DNA of 64,000 nucleotides from Lithospermum erythrorhizon (taxonomy: Eukaryota > Streptophyta > Magnoliopsida > Boraginales > Boraginaceae): the NCBI GenBank assembly GCA_019722365.1, contig JADFUC010001355.1, positions 1-64,000 of the forward strand. The letters are read 5' to 3'. Made by a program: the position numbers and the translations under genes. How positions within the stretch are numbered: position 1 is the stretch's first letter; each line of letters starts with the position of its first letter. The notes beneath the pieces are model-generated. The model was not told where the DNA came from and ran no database searches. It worked only from the letters and a program-made list of their open reading frames with translations. This document shows, in pieces, positions 36,420-49,435 of this stretch.

Positions 36420-39400
36420 ATTTCGGTGTGAATTTAATCATACTCTAATTACATTGGATGGACTATTTATATAATAAAACTAATCTACTAAGTAAATATG
36501 AAATGATCCTCACACTGTAATAGTATAAACGTCTTTTGTCATTAGCATGAAGTGTTCTTTTTCTAAACCTTTAACACCTTCTTTTCTGCTTTATTTATGA
36601 CTATCTTTCGTATGTGAAGTGAAGAAGAGAAACATATGGGTTCTAGTTAAATATAATCATATGGACAAAATCATCTATTGCCAATTAATGAGAATAGATG
36701 GATTAATGGTCAAAATTGATTGAAGTAGAAGATTATTTGATTAAAGAATACGAGAGTGGCTGGATTGATGCAATGGTAGTATAGATGATTTAAGTGTAAA
36801 ATGAATCTTGTTGATGTCTCATGCCATTTTCTATTTTTAATGTTGCACGCATTCTCGAAACATCTAGCCTCCATAAAAAGTAAAAGTGATTGTCATGCAC
36901 ATATACACTCGATTTGTGAAATCTAATTACTTGAGGCTAGTTTTTCCCCTCCAAAATGATTGACGAAATAACATCTCCTTCAAAAAACATATCTCAAAGA
37001 TATTGATATAATTGTAACTTATGAGTTCATCTAATTTATCGAGCGAGAGAATTGCGTTTTAATAATAAATGATTCCTTCAATTAATTTTATTTTATATTT
37101 TTGTTTTTGAGATGAAACTTTTACAATTATTCACTTTTCATTTATAATGCCGATATATATAAAGTTGATATCATTGATTTTTTCAATGTTCCATAATATG
37201 ATTAGTATTTATCCATTGGAAAAGTTCATGCAGAAACTAAAATGACTAGTGAGAGTATTTAATATCACATGTAAGTGTGAAATAATAAAATTTTATAATA
37301 ATACATAATTTATCAGTAACATATAACTTGTAAATATAACTCATATCTATTTTTTCATATAATTAGGAGCGAATTGTGTATTGGATTCTAACAAGTACCG
37401 TGATGCACTTGTTATGACAAATACACATAATTTAATTCTAAATAGTCAATCTAATACTAACATTTTTCAACAAAAAAGTATTAAATGATGATTAATAATC
37501 TGTTGATAATAATATGGAGTAAATAAATTATGATATGCGAGTTGGCAATAATTAATATAAAATGATAGTGCTAAGTTGTTTGACGGAATCCGGAAAAGTT
37601 GTTGATGACCACTAATTCGTTAGTATTCTCCTTTTGTGCAGGTCTCCTACTTATTCTGTAATTTAGATTCAAAATCTCATGGAGTATACCATCTTTCAAT
37701 GTTTTTGTTGCCCAACGTTTCGTTTATGTTTTGGGGAGTTCTAATCGGTGACGATGATAGTTTTGGTGAGTGAGACGGAGAAATTGAGGATGGGACAAAT
37801 GTGATAGCTGTTTAAAAGTCATTTTAAAGAATTTGATATTTGATGAGTAATTTCGAATTGATCTTTTAATTAAATGGCAACCACCAAATTTAATAGAAAA
37901 AATTGATGTTAGGGAACAAGTTGAAATAAGAGGTACATTTCATGAGACAATTTAGAACTGATATTAGGTTCTAATCTCTAAATAATACAATCACAATATT
38001 TCGGAAAAAACTGGAGTTATGCTAAACAAATAATATCCTTTCCACCATTTCATAATTTATCCCATACCGTTATAGAATAGATCTTGTGTAACAAACTTGA
38101 AACAAAGAATCGGACGCTCATTGTGTTGTAATTGTTTGCATGAATTAGAAACTAACTAATCAGCACTCCATTTTTTATTTATTGAGCTTTTAGGTTTAGA
38201 GATAAATATCCGACCACTTCTCGCTTCTTTATATCTTTGCCTTAAAAAAGACTTTGTAATCAATTTTTTATGCTTTACCTATATTGTCTATGATGTTGCA
38301 ATTCTTTGGCTTAGTGATGTACGTGATTGATTAATGCTGCCTCCAAGTGGAGTATCATAATGAGTGGGGACTGCATTGGCACCACTCAGGCATGCGCCTT
38401 GGCTAATGTCTTCTTTTTCCCTTTAGACGAAATGACTATTCATAAATACACAGATGAATATTTACAGTTGCAATGATGCATTCTAATAACACGAATCCTC
38501 TGAAAGTGCAATAAAACGTTATCGTGCCTGAAAGGCTCCCATCATTCATGCTCTTGTCGTAGTCCCTCACGGCGAGCATCACCAATTCTACAACCTAATA
38601 AGCTAGCTAGTAACTTCAATTACACATAACATGATTCTTAACATTGCTTCAAACTGTCCGTTTAACATGAAATAGTTAATCGCCAAAATGTATACCGATT
38701 AATCGGATATTGGAAACTTGTTTTAATTTTAAAGCCAATCTGAGGATCGGCTTAGCGCAGAAGTCGAGCCGCATTGCGTGAAGAGTCATTGATTGCTGTT
38801 AGTTAAGCGTTACAGTTTTTTCTGGGTTATTTATCTTGCAGGAACTACCAACATTCTAATTTGTTTTTTAACAATTTATAGATTTGTTTATTACTCAAAT
38901 GAAAGTAGTTCTTTGTGCATCACATCGATAATTACAAAATTATTAGAACTAGCTGGAATAGGATATAGATTCTCTTCCGTTAATTTATTCTCTGACATTG
39001 TAGAATCTTTGAAGTCTGAGGGACAGCTTGACTGAACAAACTGAAGGACAAAATCTTTTAGTTTTATATTTAATATATTTTACCACTAGGTTTATCTTTA
39101 GTATTTGCCCCACTGTATAGGCGGCTCTCTACTAATTAATAGGTTTGCTTAACTATTCTTGTCTAATGAAGATTCTCCGGCTATATTTTTATGTTAATTG
39201 TTTGTTTTATGTTCCTACTAGGTTTATGTTTAGTATTTGCCTATATATAGACGTTTTCTAGTAATTGTTATACACAAGTTTACAACACATTCTTATGAAT
39301 AAATTCTCCCTTTATATTTCATCAATGTCAAACATATTTTTTCGATATTTTCTTACATTATCATGATATTGTGTAATAATTTTACATGCAAAAGTAAAAA

Positions 39401-40740
39401 ATTAAATTATAAAATAACTATCAAAATCTTATTTTAGATGTTTAGAATTTAAATCATTATTATTCGATCTCAAATTTAATGATGTTGGAAAATATTTTAT
39501 TAAAAATCATTAGGTGCTTGCAATTTTTCAAGGAGAGAGAAAATATATCAATCAACATAAAAAGAATATTAAGGAATAGCTGAGCTTGATGCAAGTTGTG
39601 TATTGATAATTGGAGAAAAGATCGACATAATGAAAATAAAACTTTTGGTATCACTTAGACTATGTACAGTAGTGTCTATTTGTTTCAAATGTCTAGTATA
39701 CGTATTCTCTCTTTCGAATAAATGGTAATACATAAAACATTTATCCTTTTCTAATGGTATGCAATTGATATACAATTTAGATGCATACAATCAGTCTCGA
39801 TATTTGACTGTTTATATATCACATACATATACTTTCTCATTTGGTGTATAATTATAATGTTATTAATATTTTTCATAAAAAAAATTATTAAAATACCAAT
39901 TTGATAAAAGAAAATATTTTCCAATAAACATGGGTAGTTGGAGTTAAATTTGATGTTGATTGGAAATTTATGAATTGGTAGGTGGTTTTGGAGAAAGGTG
40001 AATAAATGTACATATAAAATATTAAAAAAATAATTAATTAAATAAATGTATAAATAGTTTAAGATTTTATAAATATAATATAATAGTTTAAGACTTTATG
40101 AAAAATATATCAATAAAAATTATTTCAAATTCTTTCTATTGATATACTTTTTATTAAATATAATCTCTTGACAAATCATTTATGATCAAGTTTTAAAATT
40201 TACAACACTAAAAAAATTAAAGGTGTCTTTTATGAATAGATGGAGTATTACATAATAGTTTATACTTTTAAATAAGAAACAATTTTAATTTATAAAATGG
40301 GCAAATTTGGACTTCATTAATAGATAATTTTTTACAAATGCTAATAATATTTAAAAAAAAATTACAAAAAACAAATAACATATCAATATACATTAAAAAT
40401 GAGGAATAATGAAAATCTTATTAAATGTTTGTCAGTATTTTTCATGTCTTTTTGCGAATATAAGGTGGATCTATTATGAATAGTCTATTCAAATAGACAA
40501 AACCACCTATTTCCTCTTATTGACTCATAAATAGACAATTGAATGAAACTTGTTATTTATCTGTCTTGGTAAAATGAAGCCTTTGTGGATAGTGCTTAAA
40601 TTAAAGAATGGGATATTATGTAATCTTTACAAGAGCAGTACTGGTACATACTTCAGTAGAGATGTGGGGGGCTAAAGTCACACCTAACGGTGTTAGATGG
40701 ATGCCTGGGTGACTCTTTTGCCCTCTATTTCCTTAAGTGT
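36420..40740. other. AT-rich intergenic DNA, no gene recognised
   Basis: Only short frames occur, the longest at 38,793-39,035 (80 codons, no domain). Two similar phrases occur about 135 bp apart: CCACTAGGTTTATCTTTAG at 39,082-39,100 and CTACTAGGTTTATGTTTAG at 39,216-39,234, each followed by TATTTGCC, suggesting a small diverged duplication. A possible Stowaway-like end (GATGGAGTATTA) lies near 40,240. Nothing else could be assigned. Confidence 0.35.
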
Positions 40741-40797
40741 AGTGTTTGAGGAAGTTTTATTTAAGGGCAAAATAGTAATTTGGTAATTTTAAACACT
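40741..40797. mobile_element. Short repeat with AGTGTTT...AAACACT ends, copy 2
   Basis: AGTGTTTGAGGAAGTTTTAT through TTTTAAACACT; 57 bp with a perfect 7-bp terminal inverted repeat. It matches the unit at 36,362-36,419 over its whole length with scattered substitutions. It lies about 325 bp upstream of the universal-stress-protein-like pseudogene. Confidence 0.55.
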
Positions 40798-41120
40798 GTT
40801 TTTCAAAATTCCAGATATAGATAAGGACTGATAGAGTAGCTTTTTTACCAGAAACTAAATACTGTATTCATGATTAGATACATGACTAAATGTTAAAAGA
40901 AAACAATATAATAATATTTCTGCAAAGATTCTGGTGTGATGGGACTTGGGAGAGGACTGTACCAGTATTTGGTGTATTGATTTGTTTACTACTTTTAATC
41001 TCTGCTCAAATACATACCCTGCATAATGTCAACAACAACCGTCGAAATTGCTTCTCGCTACCTGCATAAATGTAACATTTCCTTTATCATCCAACTGTAT
41101 ACACAAACTGTTTTATCAAG

Positions 41121-42250
41121 ATGGTGAGTTCAGCTTCATTTTTGAGGCAGTTAAGTGGAAAGGAAGGTTGGAAATCAAGTTCAAAGAGATGGAGCAAGAC
41201 CAACTACTGTGAAGGTTACGGTGAGTCAAGATTGAAGCAAATGGAAGGCCTAAGCAGCATGTGTGGGAACATGAATGGGCTGATGGTAATGAGGAAACGA
41301 GTGATGGTTGTGGTAGATCAAACTTCACAATCTAAAGATGCTATGATGTGGGCACTCACACATATAACTAATAAAAGTACTGATGTCTCACTCTGCATTC
41401 TTCTCCAAGTGCTCTCCATAACACTTGCTCTCTACTTCACCTCATCACTCACTTTGGTTCGCTCTGTAAATCTTGCAAACCCGAGGTCAGTTTTGGTTCT
41501 TCATCGTTGTTCCAATTGCTTGAAATTAGTTGTGGGTTCTAAAGTGGTAAAAGGGTCTTCCTATGTTTGCTTCGATGCATCCCATTTTATCATTTACTCT
41601 TTTGTTTGTCTAACTAGTAACTAGTTTAGAATGACTACATGAGGCAGGGTTTGCCTTCTCTTCATTATTAAAGCAGGGTCTCTGTCAGATTCTTTAGTTC
41701 CCGTTCTCTTTTTATTTGAATCACAAGATGATATGTTAGCATTTTTCCAAATACTGAGAAATTTGGTTGATTTAATGAAGGCTATTAGGGAAAGTATACT
41801 AAAGAAAGGATAAACTGGAACTTATTGTTAAAGTAAGGGTTCCACTTTTTAGCCAATTCTTTCATATATTAGCCTGAAAGTTGGTATCTTTATTTGGTTT
41901 TACTCAGGTGGATATTGACACTAGGTCATTCTGGGTCAAAGCTCCTTACAGTAATGGGCCAAGTCATATGAAGAAGGCTGGAGGTCTCTGTGCTTGTTTT
42001 GGGTCAAAAGAAATCCACTGCATTACTAAGCTGGTATGTACTTGCAATTTTAAAAGCATTTGCTAGTATTATAAATACTCCGTATAAATCTTCATAATAG
42101 AAATTCATAAGTTGCAAAACTGTTTCAGTATATGTGGAAGCAGCCGAGCAGAGGAATTTGTAGAACAATGTATCAATAATTAATGCAGTGCCTGAGCATG
42201 GGTAGAGGCTCAAAGCAAAAGGAATGGGTGGCTACCTTATCAACTTTTAA
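41121..42250 (+). pseudogene. Universal stress protein-like (adenine nucleotide alpha hydrolase-like) gene, broken
   Basis: The reading begins MVSSASFLRQLSGKEGWKSS and reaches the family's first beta strand, RVMVVVDQTSQSKDAMMWAL (41,299-41,358). A frame shift follows near 41,374, after which FGSLCKSCKPEV is readable up to a likely donor at about 41,487. After an intron, an AG acceptor at about 41,909 opens VDIDT. VILGQ, VMGQV and LEVSVLVLGQKK then lie in different frames up to about 42,035. The C-terminal exon gives SSRAEEFVEQCINN (about 42,135-42,176), a stop, and KGMGGYL in another frame, ending at 42,250. The order and spacing match plant USP-like proteins of the At1g44760/At5g17390 group. 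At least four frame changes and several stops argue for a pseudogene. Confidence 0.8.
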
Positions 42251-45200
42251 AATTAACTTTCAACAACTACAATAGCCTGAATTAATCTTTTATTTCTTCA
42301 TCAACTTACCAATGTTTCAATAACAACATTACATAACAGAGTTACTTAGCTCTGTAATACAGTAATCTTCAGTAGAATTCATGATGTACCTCTAGTATGG
42401 CCCCCAATCTAACGTTTACTATCAACTACTCACTCACTAATTACTGATTATGTTGTGTTGTACTCCGTATATCAAATTAGTCCGTATTATATGTGGCTTT
42501 CTCGTTATCTTTATGTACCACATGTTGTAGAAATGTAATTATTGCAGCAGCTCAGGGAACTGGACATTGCATAAGTTAAAAAATAAAGAAAATTTACAAT
42601 AATGTCCCGAATAAATTGAAAATCATCTTTTGGAGCGAAACACTTTTTTTTTATAATTACTTTCATAAAACCAACAATGTACACTTTACAAAACAAACCT
42701 TATTGTGGAAGATACTTCAATGGGAGTATAGCAAAAGCTTGTCTGTAGTATAAAAACTTAAAATTATAAATGAAAACTAACGTTATTGCATTTTGGGTAT
42801 GATCATACGATAGTAGATGTAGAGATTACTCTTTTAGGATCAAAAGTGCCAAACAAAACTCACTTAATAACAAATATTAATTCATGAAATTTTCTTTGTG
42901 TCTAGAGATTCTTAGAATGAGAAGCCAAACAATAGATTCGAGAAGGAGAGTAGAGAAGTGAAGAGGCTGAAGTTAAATTGATGTCACTTGATGCCAACTT
43001 TTTTCTAGAACTTTGTCGAGTATGAATCATTAGATAAGATATAAAGTCAACAATGAAGGTTTTTGGTAGTATAAAGCTTCGAGAACCTCTTGTTCGATAT
43101 AGAAATTGGATATTTTTAATGTGATTTGAAATCGACTAGATAAGGAATCACTTAATGAAGTAAAATAAAAAACTTATCAATCAAAGTTAGGTTTTGAATT
43201 TTAAATAGACTTGGGGGCCTGATTGTAATTATAAGATGAATTAATATGAAATAGAAAGATAAGTAGAGACAAGTTACCATTTTTTCCAAAGGCGATCATT
43301 TGGTATTACATACATACTTTAAATCGAAAGGATAGAATAGTCCAAAATTCTCCTCCGTTTGTTGTTCCATTGCCATTATCAGTATAACTCACAAATAATT
43401 TTACGAATAAAAAAAGCGGTCTTCAAAACCTGTTTGTGAGTAGCAAGCTGTAAAAGAAGCAATTTTGACTTTCTCTGACTCCATTACAATCACCGATCAA
43501 AGGAAAACTCTCGTGACACCTTCCCATCTGATTTAGGTGACACCTATTAGGATTAACCGGTTTATAGCCATAGTATATTTCGTCAATGATCATGATCGAT
43601 GCCTCGTGCTGTTCCACGTCATTTAAATGTTTAATCCATTTAGGTTCTTTAAAATATTTTGTGTCATCTTCGGTAACTTCCATGCATATTTTTGAACTAA
43701 AGTTATCTACCCGCAGTCGAGGAGTTTCGCAATTATCTTTTCCACGACTTTCATTAATTTTGTCTATCTCCGTGTGCGTCGCTTCTTGCGACAAAATTAC
43801 AATTTTAATTAACTTTACATGATTGAGATCTTGAGAATATGTATGCGTCGATATGTACATACTTCAACGATTTGAAGATTTTGAACCGATGAATGCTCTA
43901 CCGCGGTGTATGGCGCCAAAAGTGAAATTGGGGTACTTTCACATGAGCTCTTGGCATCGCCCAAAGAATTTCTAGAATCGGTATGTGCTTGATCCCGTAA
44001 CATGTCCCATATCAATGAGCCTAAATTTGTAGGTTGAGAGTTTATAATCCGGATACACTCGCCAACTTGTTACACTTGAATTTTCTATTTTTCTTTTTAG
44101 GACAATTGAAATCTTTATTAAAGAGGATCATTTGTGTCTTGGTTTTACCGCTTTTTTCGCTTCCATTGGAATTTTAAGATCCAGCGGGGGAAAATTAAAC
44201 GCTTTCACTAATATTACCAGAAGAGTTCGGCTATGAATCAACATCCATCCCATATCTATTTGGGCAATGCCCTCCGATAGTCTATGATGCCGTTAAATAT
44301 GACGGTGGGTGGACATAATCCTGAAGATTACTAACCTGAGACTTACTTGACTTGTGGTTTTGTGTACTTAAGTTGAAAGTTTTCATTTTAATTGGACTTA
44401 TTTCAAATCATTCCTTTTGGTCTCCCAAATTTGTCTGAGACTTGGTATGGCCTCCATTTTTTTAGAAGATTTATTTGAAGAGGAGAGAAGGTGCCATTTT
44501 GATCATGGGCTTCGTCGGATATTCTTTTTAAATTGGATTTGAAAGGATTTTAATCAATTGGTTCCTTCTCCCAAAGTCAGGTGGCGTAGAATCCTGCTTT
44601 CATCAGCGGAGTGATGTTTTTAGGGATAGTATCGTATAAAATATTGATTGTTTGATGATCTTTCATGGCTTTTTGATGAGTTTTGATGGATTTTCTTGAC
44701 TTTGGGGTTATTTCATACAAGTTTAATTAAAAAAATACATAAAATTTAAATGTGTTTTTTCCAATCCAAACACTTCCTCTTTTGATTTGACTCTCAGGGA
44801 TCTTATCTTGGAGGGCCGTGCTTGTGTAGAGTATAATCACGCATGTATGTTACCTGACCTTGAAGAATGCTATTACGAAATCGGCATGATCTCCACTAAT
44901 TTTGAACTTTGCTTATAATTAAAAGTCATTGATAATAAAGTTTTTTATTAATATATAGTGACGAAGAAAATAATAATACTTATAAAATGGAAACATGGTC
45001 AAACTTACAGCGAATCTGGACAGCGTGTGTTAACGACACTCGGATGGAACAAAGCCAGTTCGTCCACATTTTGACTCTTATGTAGGCGTAAGCCCGAATT
45101 CAGCGATGACTTCTTAGAATATCCATTATATGGCTTCTCGTGTCAAATAGTTATTTTATTTACTAATATTTGATGTAAGAGTAATTGTTAGTGCAATTGA

Positions 45201-45600
45201 CATTATTTATAAAAAATTTGATTTTCTCGATATCTTTTTGTCGGCCACAGTGATAATGGTGTAGAGTCTTTCTTAGTTGTGCTTTATTGTTGGCGTTTTC
45301 TAGAGAAGTAATTTTTACATGTTGACTAATTTAAATTATATTAAAATAATTCAAACAATAATTGTTTTTTTAAAAATTACAATAACTATTAAATAAATTT
45401 TATGTATTTGAAATTTAACCGGTATTTCTTATTTGTAATTTCTTTTTCTATCCATTCTAGTATATGTTTTGAGTGATGTCATGTAATAAAATTAAAGTTT
45501 ACATACTAATGAAATAATTTGAATGAGATTTTAATTACCAAATAACAAATATAATTTTTTGTTTGTTTAAACCTACTTTACAAAATCGCATGTCACGAGT
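42251..45600. other. Intergenic, no gene supported
   Basis: A minus-strand frame at 43,423-43,860 (145 codons) is the longest. It contains IIDEIYYGYKPVNPNRCHLN and ESFPLIGDCNGV. The last phrase recalls the GxCNGL motif of F-box-associated domains, but no F-box or kelch repeat is present, so it is left uncalled. The word ACTCCGTAT appears at 42,078 and 42,463. Otherwise the DNA is AT-rich with no readable structure. Confidence 0.35.
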
Positions 45601-47060
45601 TCATTATTAATATGAAAAAATGTACAGCGTCAGCAGGGCGCCTTGCAGTTTGTACAACTAACAAAATGTAAGTACAATACAATTAACAATAGTAAAACAA
45701 TGTCCATTCGAAAAAAAAATATACAATGATAAAATGAACTACCGGTCTTAGGTAAATCGGGGTTGATAAATGATTTCCGTGTGAGTATCCGGGGGTAAGC
45801 CGGCCAGGCTGCATTTATGCGGAGGTTGTCTATGTGTTCTTCCGGAAACACAGCGAGGTTGTCCCATGAAATCTTTGCATAGGTATTGGATACTGCTTGA
45901 GAAAAGCCTCCATTACCAGCGTATGGTTCATATTATGAGGCTAAAAGCACGGACATAGTCAAGGCGTTTGGATATTCCAAAAGCTGTTGGGTTACCGAAA
46001 CGACTGCATGCTTAGAGTTTTAACCCATAATTTATGTGGCAATATACAATTGATGCTATATTTTAGTGAGGTTGACGACTATTCGGGCTTCTGCGAGGTC
46101 CCGGGTGTATAAATTGTCTTGCGCAATCTACTCAATATTCGTTCGCGTGCCCGTATTCCTTCTTATGCGACTTTCCGTTTAGCGGCCATCTGGTTTCCGA
46201 CCCATCTTTGATCGCTCGTCTAGGGGGATACATGAACTTCTCCCATTCCTAGTAACTCTATCCAGCGTATATGCTTCCGTAATTCTTAATCTGAGCGCTA
46301 GCGATCTGGTGGGATATAAACTGGGCGCGTCTGATCAATAACTTTTGTAATGTATATTGTTTTATAAGACAAACTTTACATACATTTAAAAGGTAATTAG
46401 CAGTGATAAAGGTGTATTGACAATGAGAAACGTGCTCTCTTTTATAGTGTTATGAGCCGTTGGGATACTTAGAAGTTCCTCCGGTTTCGTGAGCGGTTAT
46501 TGGCAGGGAGGTAAACTAGGGCAAATGCATCGGGGATAATAGTCCAATGGGCTATATTGAACCGGATAGTAGAGGCTAGGTATATCAAAGGATGTAGGAT
46601 GAGCATTTCAAAGGGCTCGGATAAGTTTTGCAAGGCGGGGCAGATCACCAGCCGCCGCCAGCTCAACAGAAGCTCCGGGAGTCTCGGCTTCTGATTTGGG
46701 CGTCGAAAGACTAGTGCTCGCGAGAGCAACTTTAGAAAAGGAATAGCAGTCCGTTTTGGTACTACAGAGTTACGCGAAGTGGAGGAACAATTTCGCTTCC
46801 TATACTTGAAAGACATATCCATGTTGATACTGCGGATGTGCTTGGAGATGAAGCTAACGGATTGGTACATTGTACTAGCAATCCATGGAAGCGAGGATAA
46901 ATGGATTAGGGTAAGAAGAGATATGTTAGATGATCTAAGAAGCAGACCACAATTATATCAAAATATTATAGGTGGGTCTATAATATTTACTGAATTAATT
47001 CGACAAAATTATATGACCTCTATTAATCCATTGAACACTTCATTAAGCCTAAGAGGGTAG
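45601..47060 (+). mobile_element. Fragment with an OTU protease-like domain, probably from a Mutator-like element
   Basis: The plus-strand frame at 46,779-47,060 contains LAIHGSEDKWIRVRRDMLDD followed by LRSRPQLYQNIIGG, the W..VR..(L)..EL....Y pattern seen after the catalytic cysteine in plant OTU-like domains carried by Mutator-like (MULE) proteins. Just upstream, the core expected as DVLGDGNCG reads DVLGDEANG in a different frame (about 46,830), so the catalytic Cys is lost and a frame shift is present. Sequence from about 45,600 is GC-richer than its surroundings and may be the rest of the element, but no transposase motif was read. It is a dead remnant. Confidence 0.42.
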
Positions 47061-48940
47061 ATTAGGTTATAGCGGAATGTGCGGTGCACCGGTTATAAAA
47101 TTATTAAATTTAAGTTATCCTAATTGTCCTGCAAATTTAACCCACTAAACCCACTGACTGCGCCTTTGACGATCAACTCGAGAACCCTCGGCGACCTCGG
47201 AAAATCCTAAAAGTATTCAAAGATCAACTGACTTGAACAACCTTACAGAAGCAAAACTAGAGCGAATAACAATCTCGGTAATCAAAGCCCTTTGATGGGC
47301 TGGCTTCCAAGTAAAAACCACTTACTCATGAACATGTACTAACACTTTCTCAAAGAAAAATTTTAATGAACAGATAATCTCTCGATGAATTAGATAAGAG
47401 TAATACAATTTTAGCTCTATATAACTCCTTAATGAGTGGATGAAGTTGACTTATTTGAATCTCATGTTGAGTAGATATAAACTTGATGAAGCTTTTTTCT
47501 CTTGAGCAATTAAATAAATACCTTGAATGTAAACTTAGGTTATATATATAGAAATGTCTATGAATGTAGGAGAAAGGCTTAGGAAGAATTGGGTTTGAGT
47601 GGGGTTTAAATGGTGAAAGATTGGAAGTCAGTGGTGAATGAATAAATTTCCAGACCCCAGGCGGTTTGTAATGCTGTTGAATAGAATTTGACACAAAGGT
47701 TAAGCGGATATAATAAAGGCCGTAGCGACCTGCAGGCTCAGGTTGGTCACCCAGCCCAACCCAAAACACTACGTTTAAAACGTTTATAATTTCGATTTGA
47801 TGATTCAAAAGCATTGGAAATCAATCCAGACCCTTTAACAATATGATATCAAACCCCGCTTTTATAAATATTAGAATTTTCATAATATTTTCCTTTTAGC
47901 AAAATATTCTTAGAAACTTTGAAACTGACTAACATTTTTCCGTCTGAGTCTTGACTCAGTTATTCAGCAGACTTTAAACTATTATTAGTAACTTTTAACT
48001 TTAGAGTTTTGCCATCCATAGTATCATCACTCGACATCTTTAACACTCTTGAATCTTACAAATGCTTTTCAAATCCATTTTGACGTTTTCGTTGTTCTTT
48101 GAAGATCTTAGCTTACCGATATCGATGATCTTGCTTGACTTTGCTAAAATAAGTATATCACTTTGAAGTCCTCCGAAAACATCTTTCTAACACGACTACA
48201 TAAAATTACTTAATCAAACATGTTAGATAGTAAATCAATATTTTAGTAATCGTAATGAAATCTGGATCGTAGGCTTGACAAAAATTTCTCCTTGATAGTT
48301 TATTTCTAAAATGGATGACATTACCTGAATGTGGGCACGTGGTTGCAACGACATATAATGTTATTTTTATGTCATTCAGTGATATTGGTGGATGTACTTG
48401 TCTTCGCACTATGGATCGCACACGAAGACCTCTGACCATGAAAGTGGTATTACGGAACATAAACCAAGCAATGCCGTTGGATTTTAGGTAAGAGAAGAAA
48501 ACTTATATGTTATTTGATTATATTTTTTATTATGTATTTGATTTAATATATAACTACCAATTTTTTTTGTGAATTATAATTTCAGTTGCATATGACGTCT
48601 GGGGGATAATCGATCTGTTGATAAAACTTTATTAAGACAATCGTAATTAAATACCATGATTTAGATTCACCGGTATCAATATGTATAAATCAATATAGCT
48701 ATGTTCTTGCTTGATCAAGGATGACGTCATCTCTTTGCTAGATATGAATTGTTATAATATTAATTATATTTTACTAACTTACATAATTGTAATATATCAT
48801 TTATTTAATATTTAATTATGATTCTAATTTTAATATTGATTGTGTTTTAATAAATTATTTAATTGTTTCATATATTTTATTTAATTGTTGAGAAAACAAA
48901 AATTTCCAAATTAAAAAACAAAAACAAAATTAATTGTGCG
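47061..48940. other. Intergenic, nothing recognised
   Basis: Two minus-strand frames (47,350-47,814, 154 codons; 48,206-48,460, 84 codons) show no domain, no signal of codon bias and no splice partners. The first is dominated by His/Ser/Leu/Tyr typical of AT-rich antisense. The DNA near 47,085-47,215 is somewhat GC-richer and may belong to the OTU-bearing element. Confidence 0.35.
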
Positions 48941-48942
48941 AA

Positions 48943-49095
48943 CCACACGATATAGATTGATTGTATCATGTGTTGTGCACAATACAATTTGTGGTATCAT
49001 GTGGTTTGCATGATACAACAATAAAAAAAAAAGTTAAAAATGTGTTGTAGGGACTACATGATACTTCTTGCGTGTATCGTGTGATGTATATGACA
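48943..49095. repeat. Cluster of palindromic GTATCATG/CATGATAC units
   Basis: A perfect 8-bp stem, GTATCATG (48,994-49,001) and CATGATAC (49,009-49,016), encloses 7 bases. A related palindrome lies just upstream (TTGTAT 48,961-48,966 with ATACAA 48,982-48,987). Further half-units are CACACGATA (48,944-48,952), CATGATAC (49,057-49,064) and GTATCGTG (49,074-49,081). All are variants of one palindromic motif separated by 30-60 bp. Confidence 0.6.
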
Positions 49096-49195
49096 TGAAC
49101 ACAAGCGTAATTTCATACGTTGCGTTGCTTGTCACTGTTTTGGTGTGTCATTAGCACCATTGATTTGAGATGGAGGGAATAGTAGAATGGAAAGA

Positions 49196-49385
49196 AGTCA
49201 AATTTGCAAAATACCACAGTTTGACTAATTTTTTTAATTTTTAGCACACTTTGTTTTTCTTTTGCCTCTTTCTTCTTTTTAATTTTTATCTTTTTAGGAA
49301 GGGGATGTGGTATTATATCAAAAAAATCAAATATGCTAAAAATTAAAAAAAGTGTGTTGACCTGAAGTAATATTTCAAATTTCTC
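49196..49385. mobile_element. Foldback MITE about 165 bp before the ascorbate peroxidase start codon
   Basis: The arms include a perfect 17-bp inverted repeat, TTTTTTAATTTTTAGCA at 49,230-49,246 and TGCTAAAAATTAAAAAA at 49,334-49,350. Outward of this the arms stay similar, with AAATTTG near 49,201 matching CAAATTT near 49,376. The total length of about 190 bp and the AT-rich arms fit a foldback or MITE element. No target-site duplication was identified. Confidence 0.6.
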
Positions 49386-49418
49386 ATAGAAAGAATAGTC
49401 GGTAGAATAGCTAGCTGT

Positions 49419-49426
49419 TATATATA
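49419..49426 (+). promoter_or_regulatory. Possible TATA box of the ascorbate peroxidase gene
   Basis: TATATATA lies 125 bp upstream of the chosen ATG at 49,551 and is followed within 90 bp by a (GA)n leader tract. In AT-rich DNA the match could be chance. Confidence 0.35.
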
Positions 49427-49435
49427 CATTCAAAT

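Noticed and set aside
43423..43860. 145-codon minus-strand frame with a GDCNGV phrase
   Set aside because: The phrase recalls F-box-associated domains, but no F-box, kelch or FBA repeats precede or follow it and the rest has no recognisable features.
46469..46870. 133-codon minus-strand frame over the OTU fragment
   Set aside because: It is antisense to the OTU-like sequence and has no domain of its own.
47350..47814. 154-codon minus-strand frame
   Set aside because: Composition is typical of antisense AT-rich DNA; there is no domain, no start context and no splice partners.
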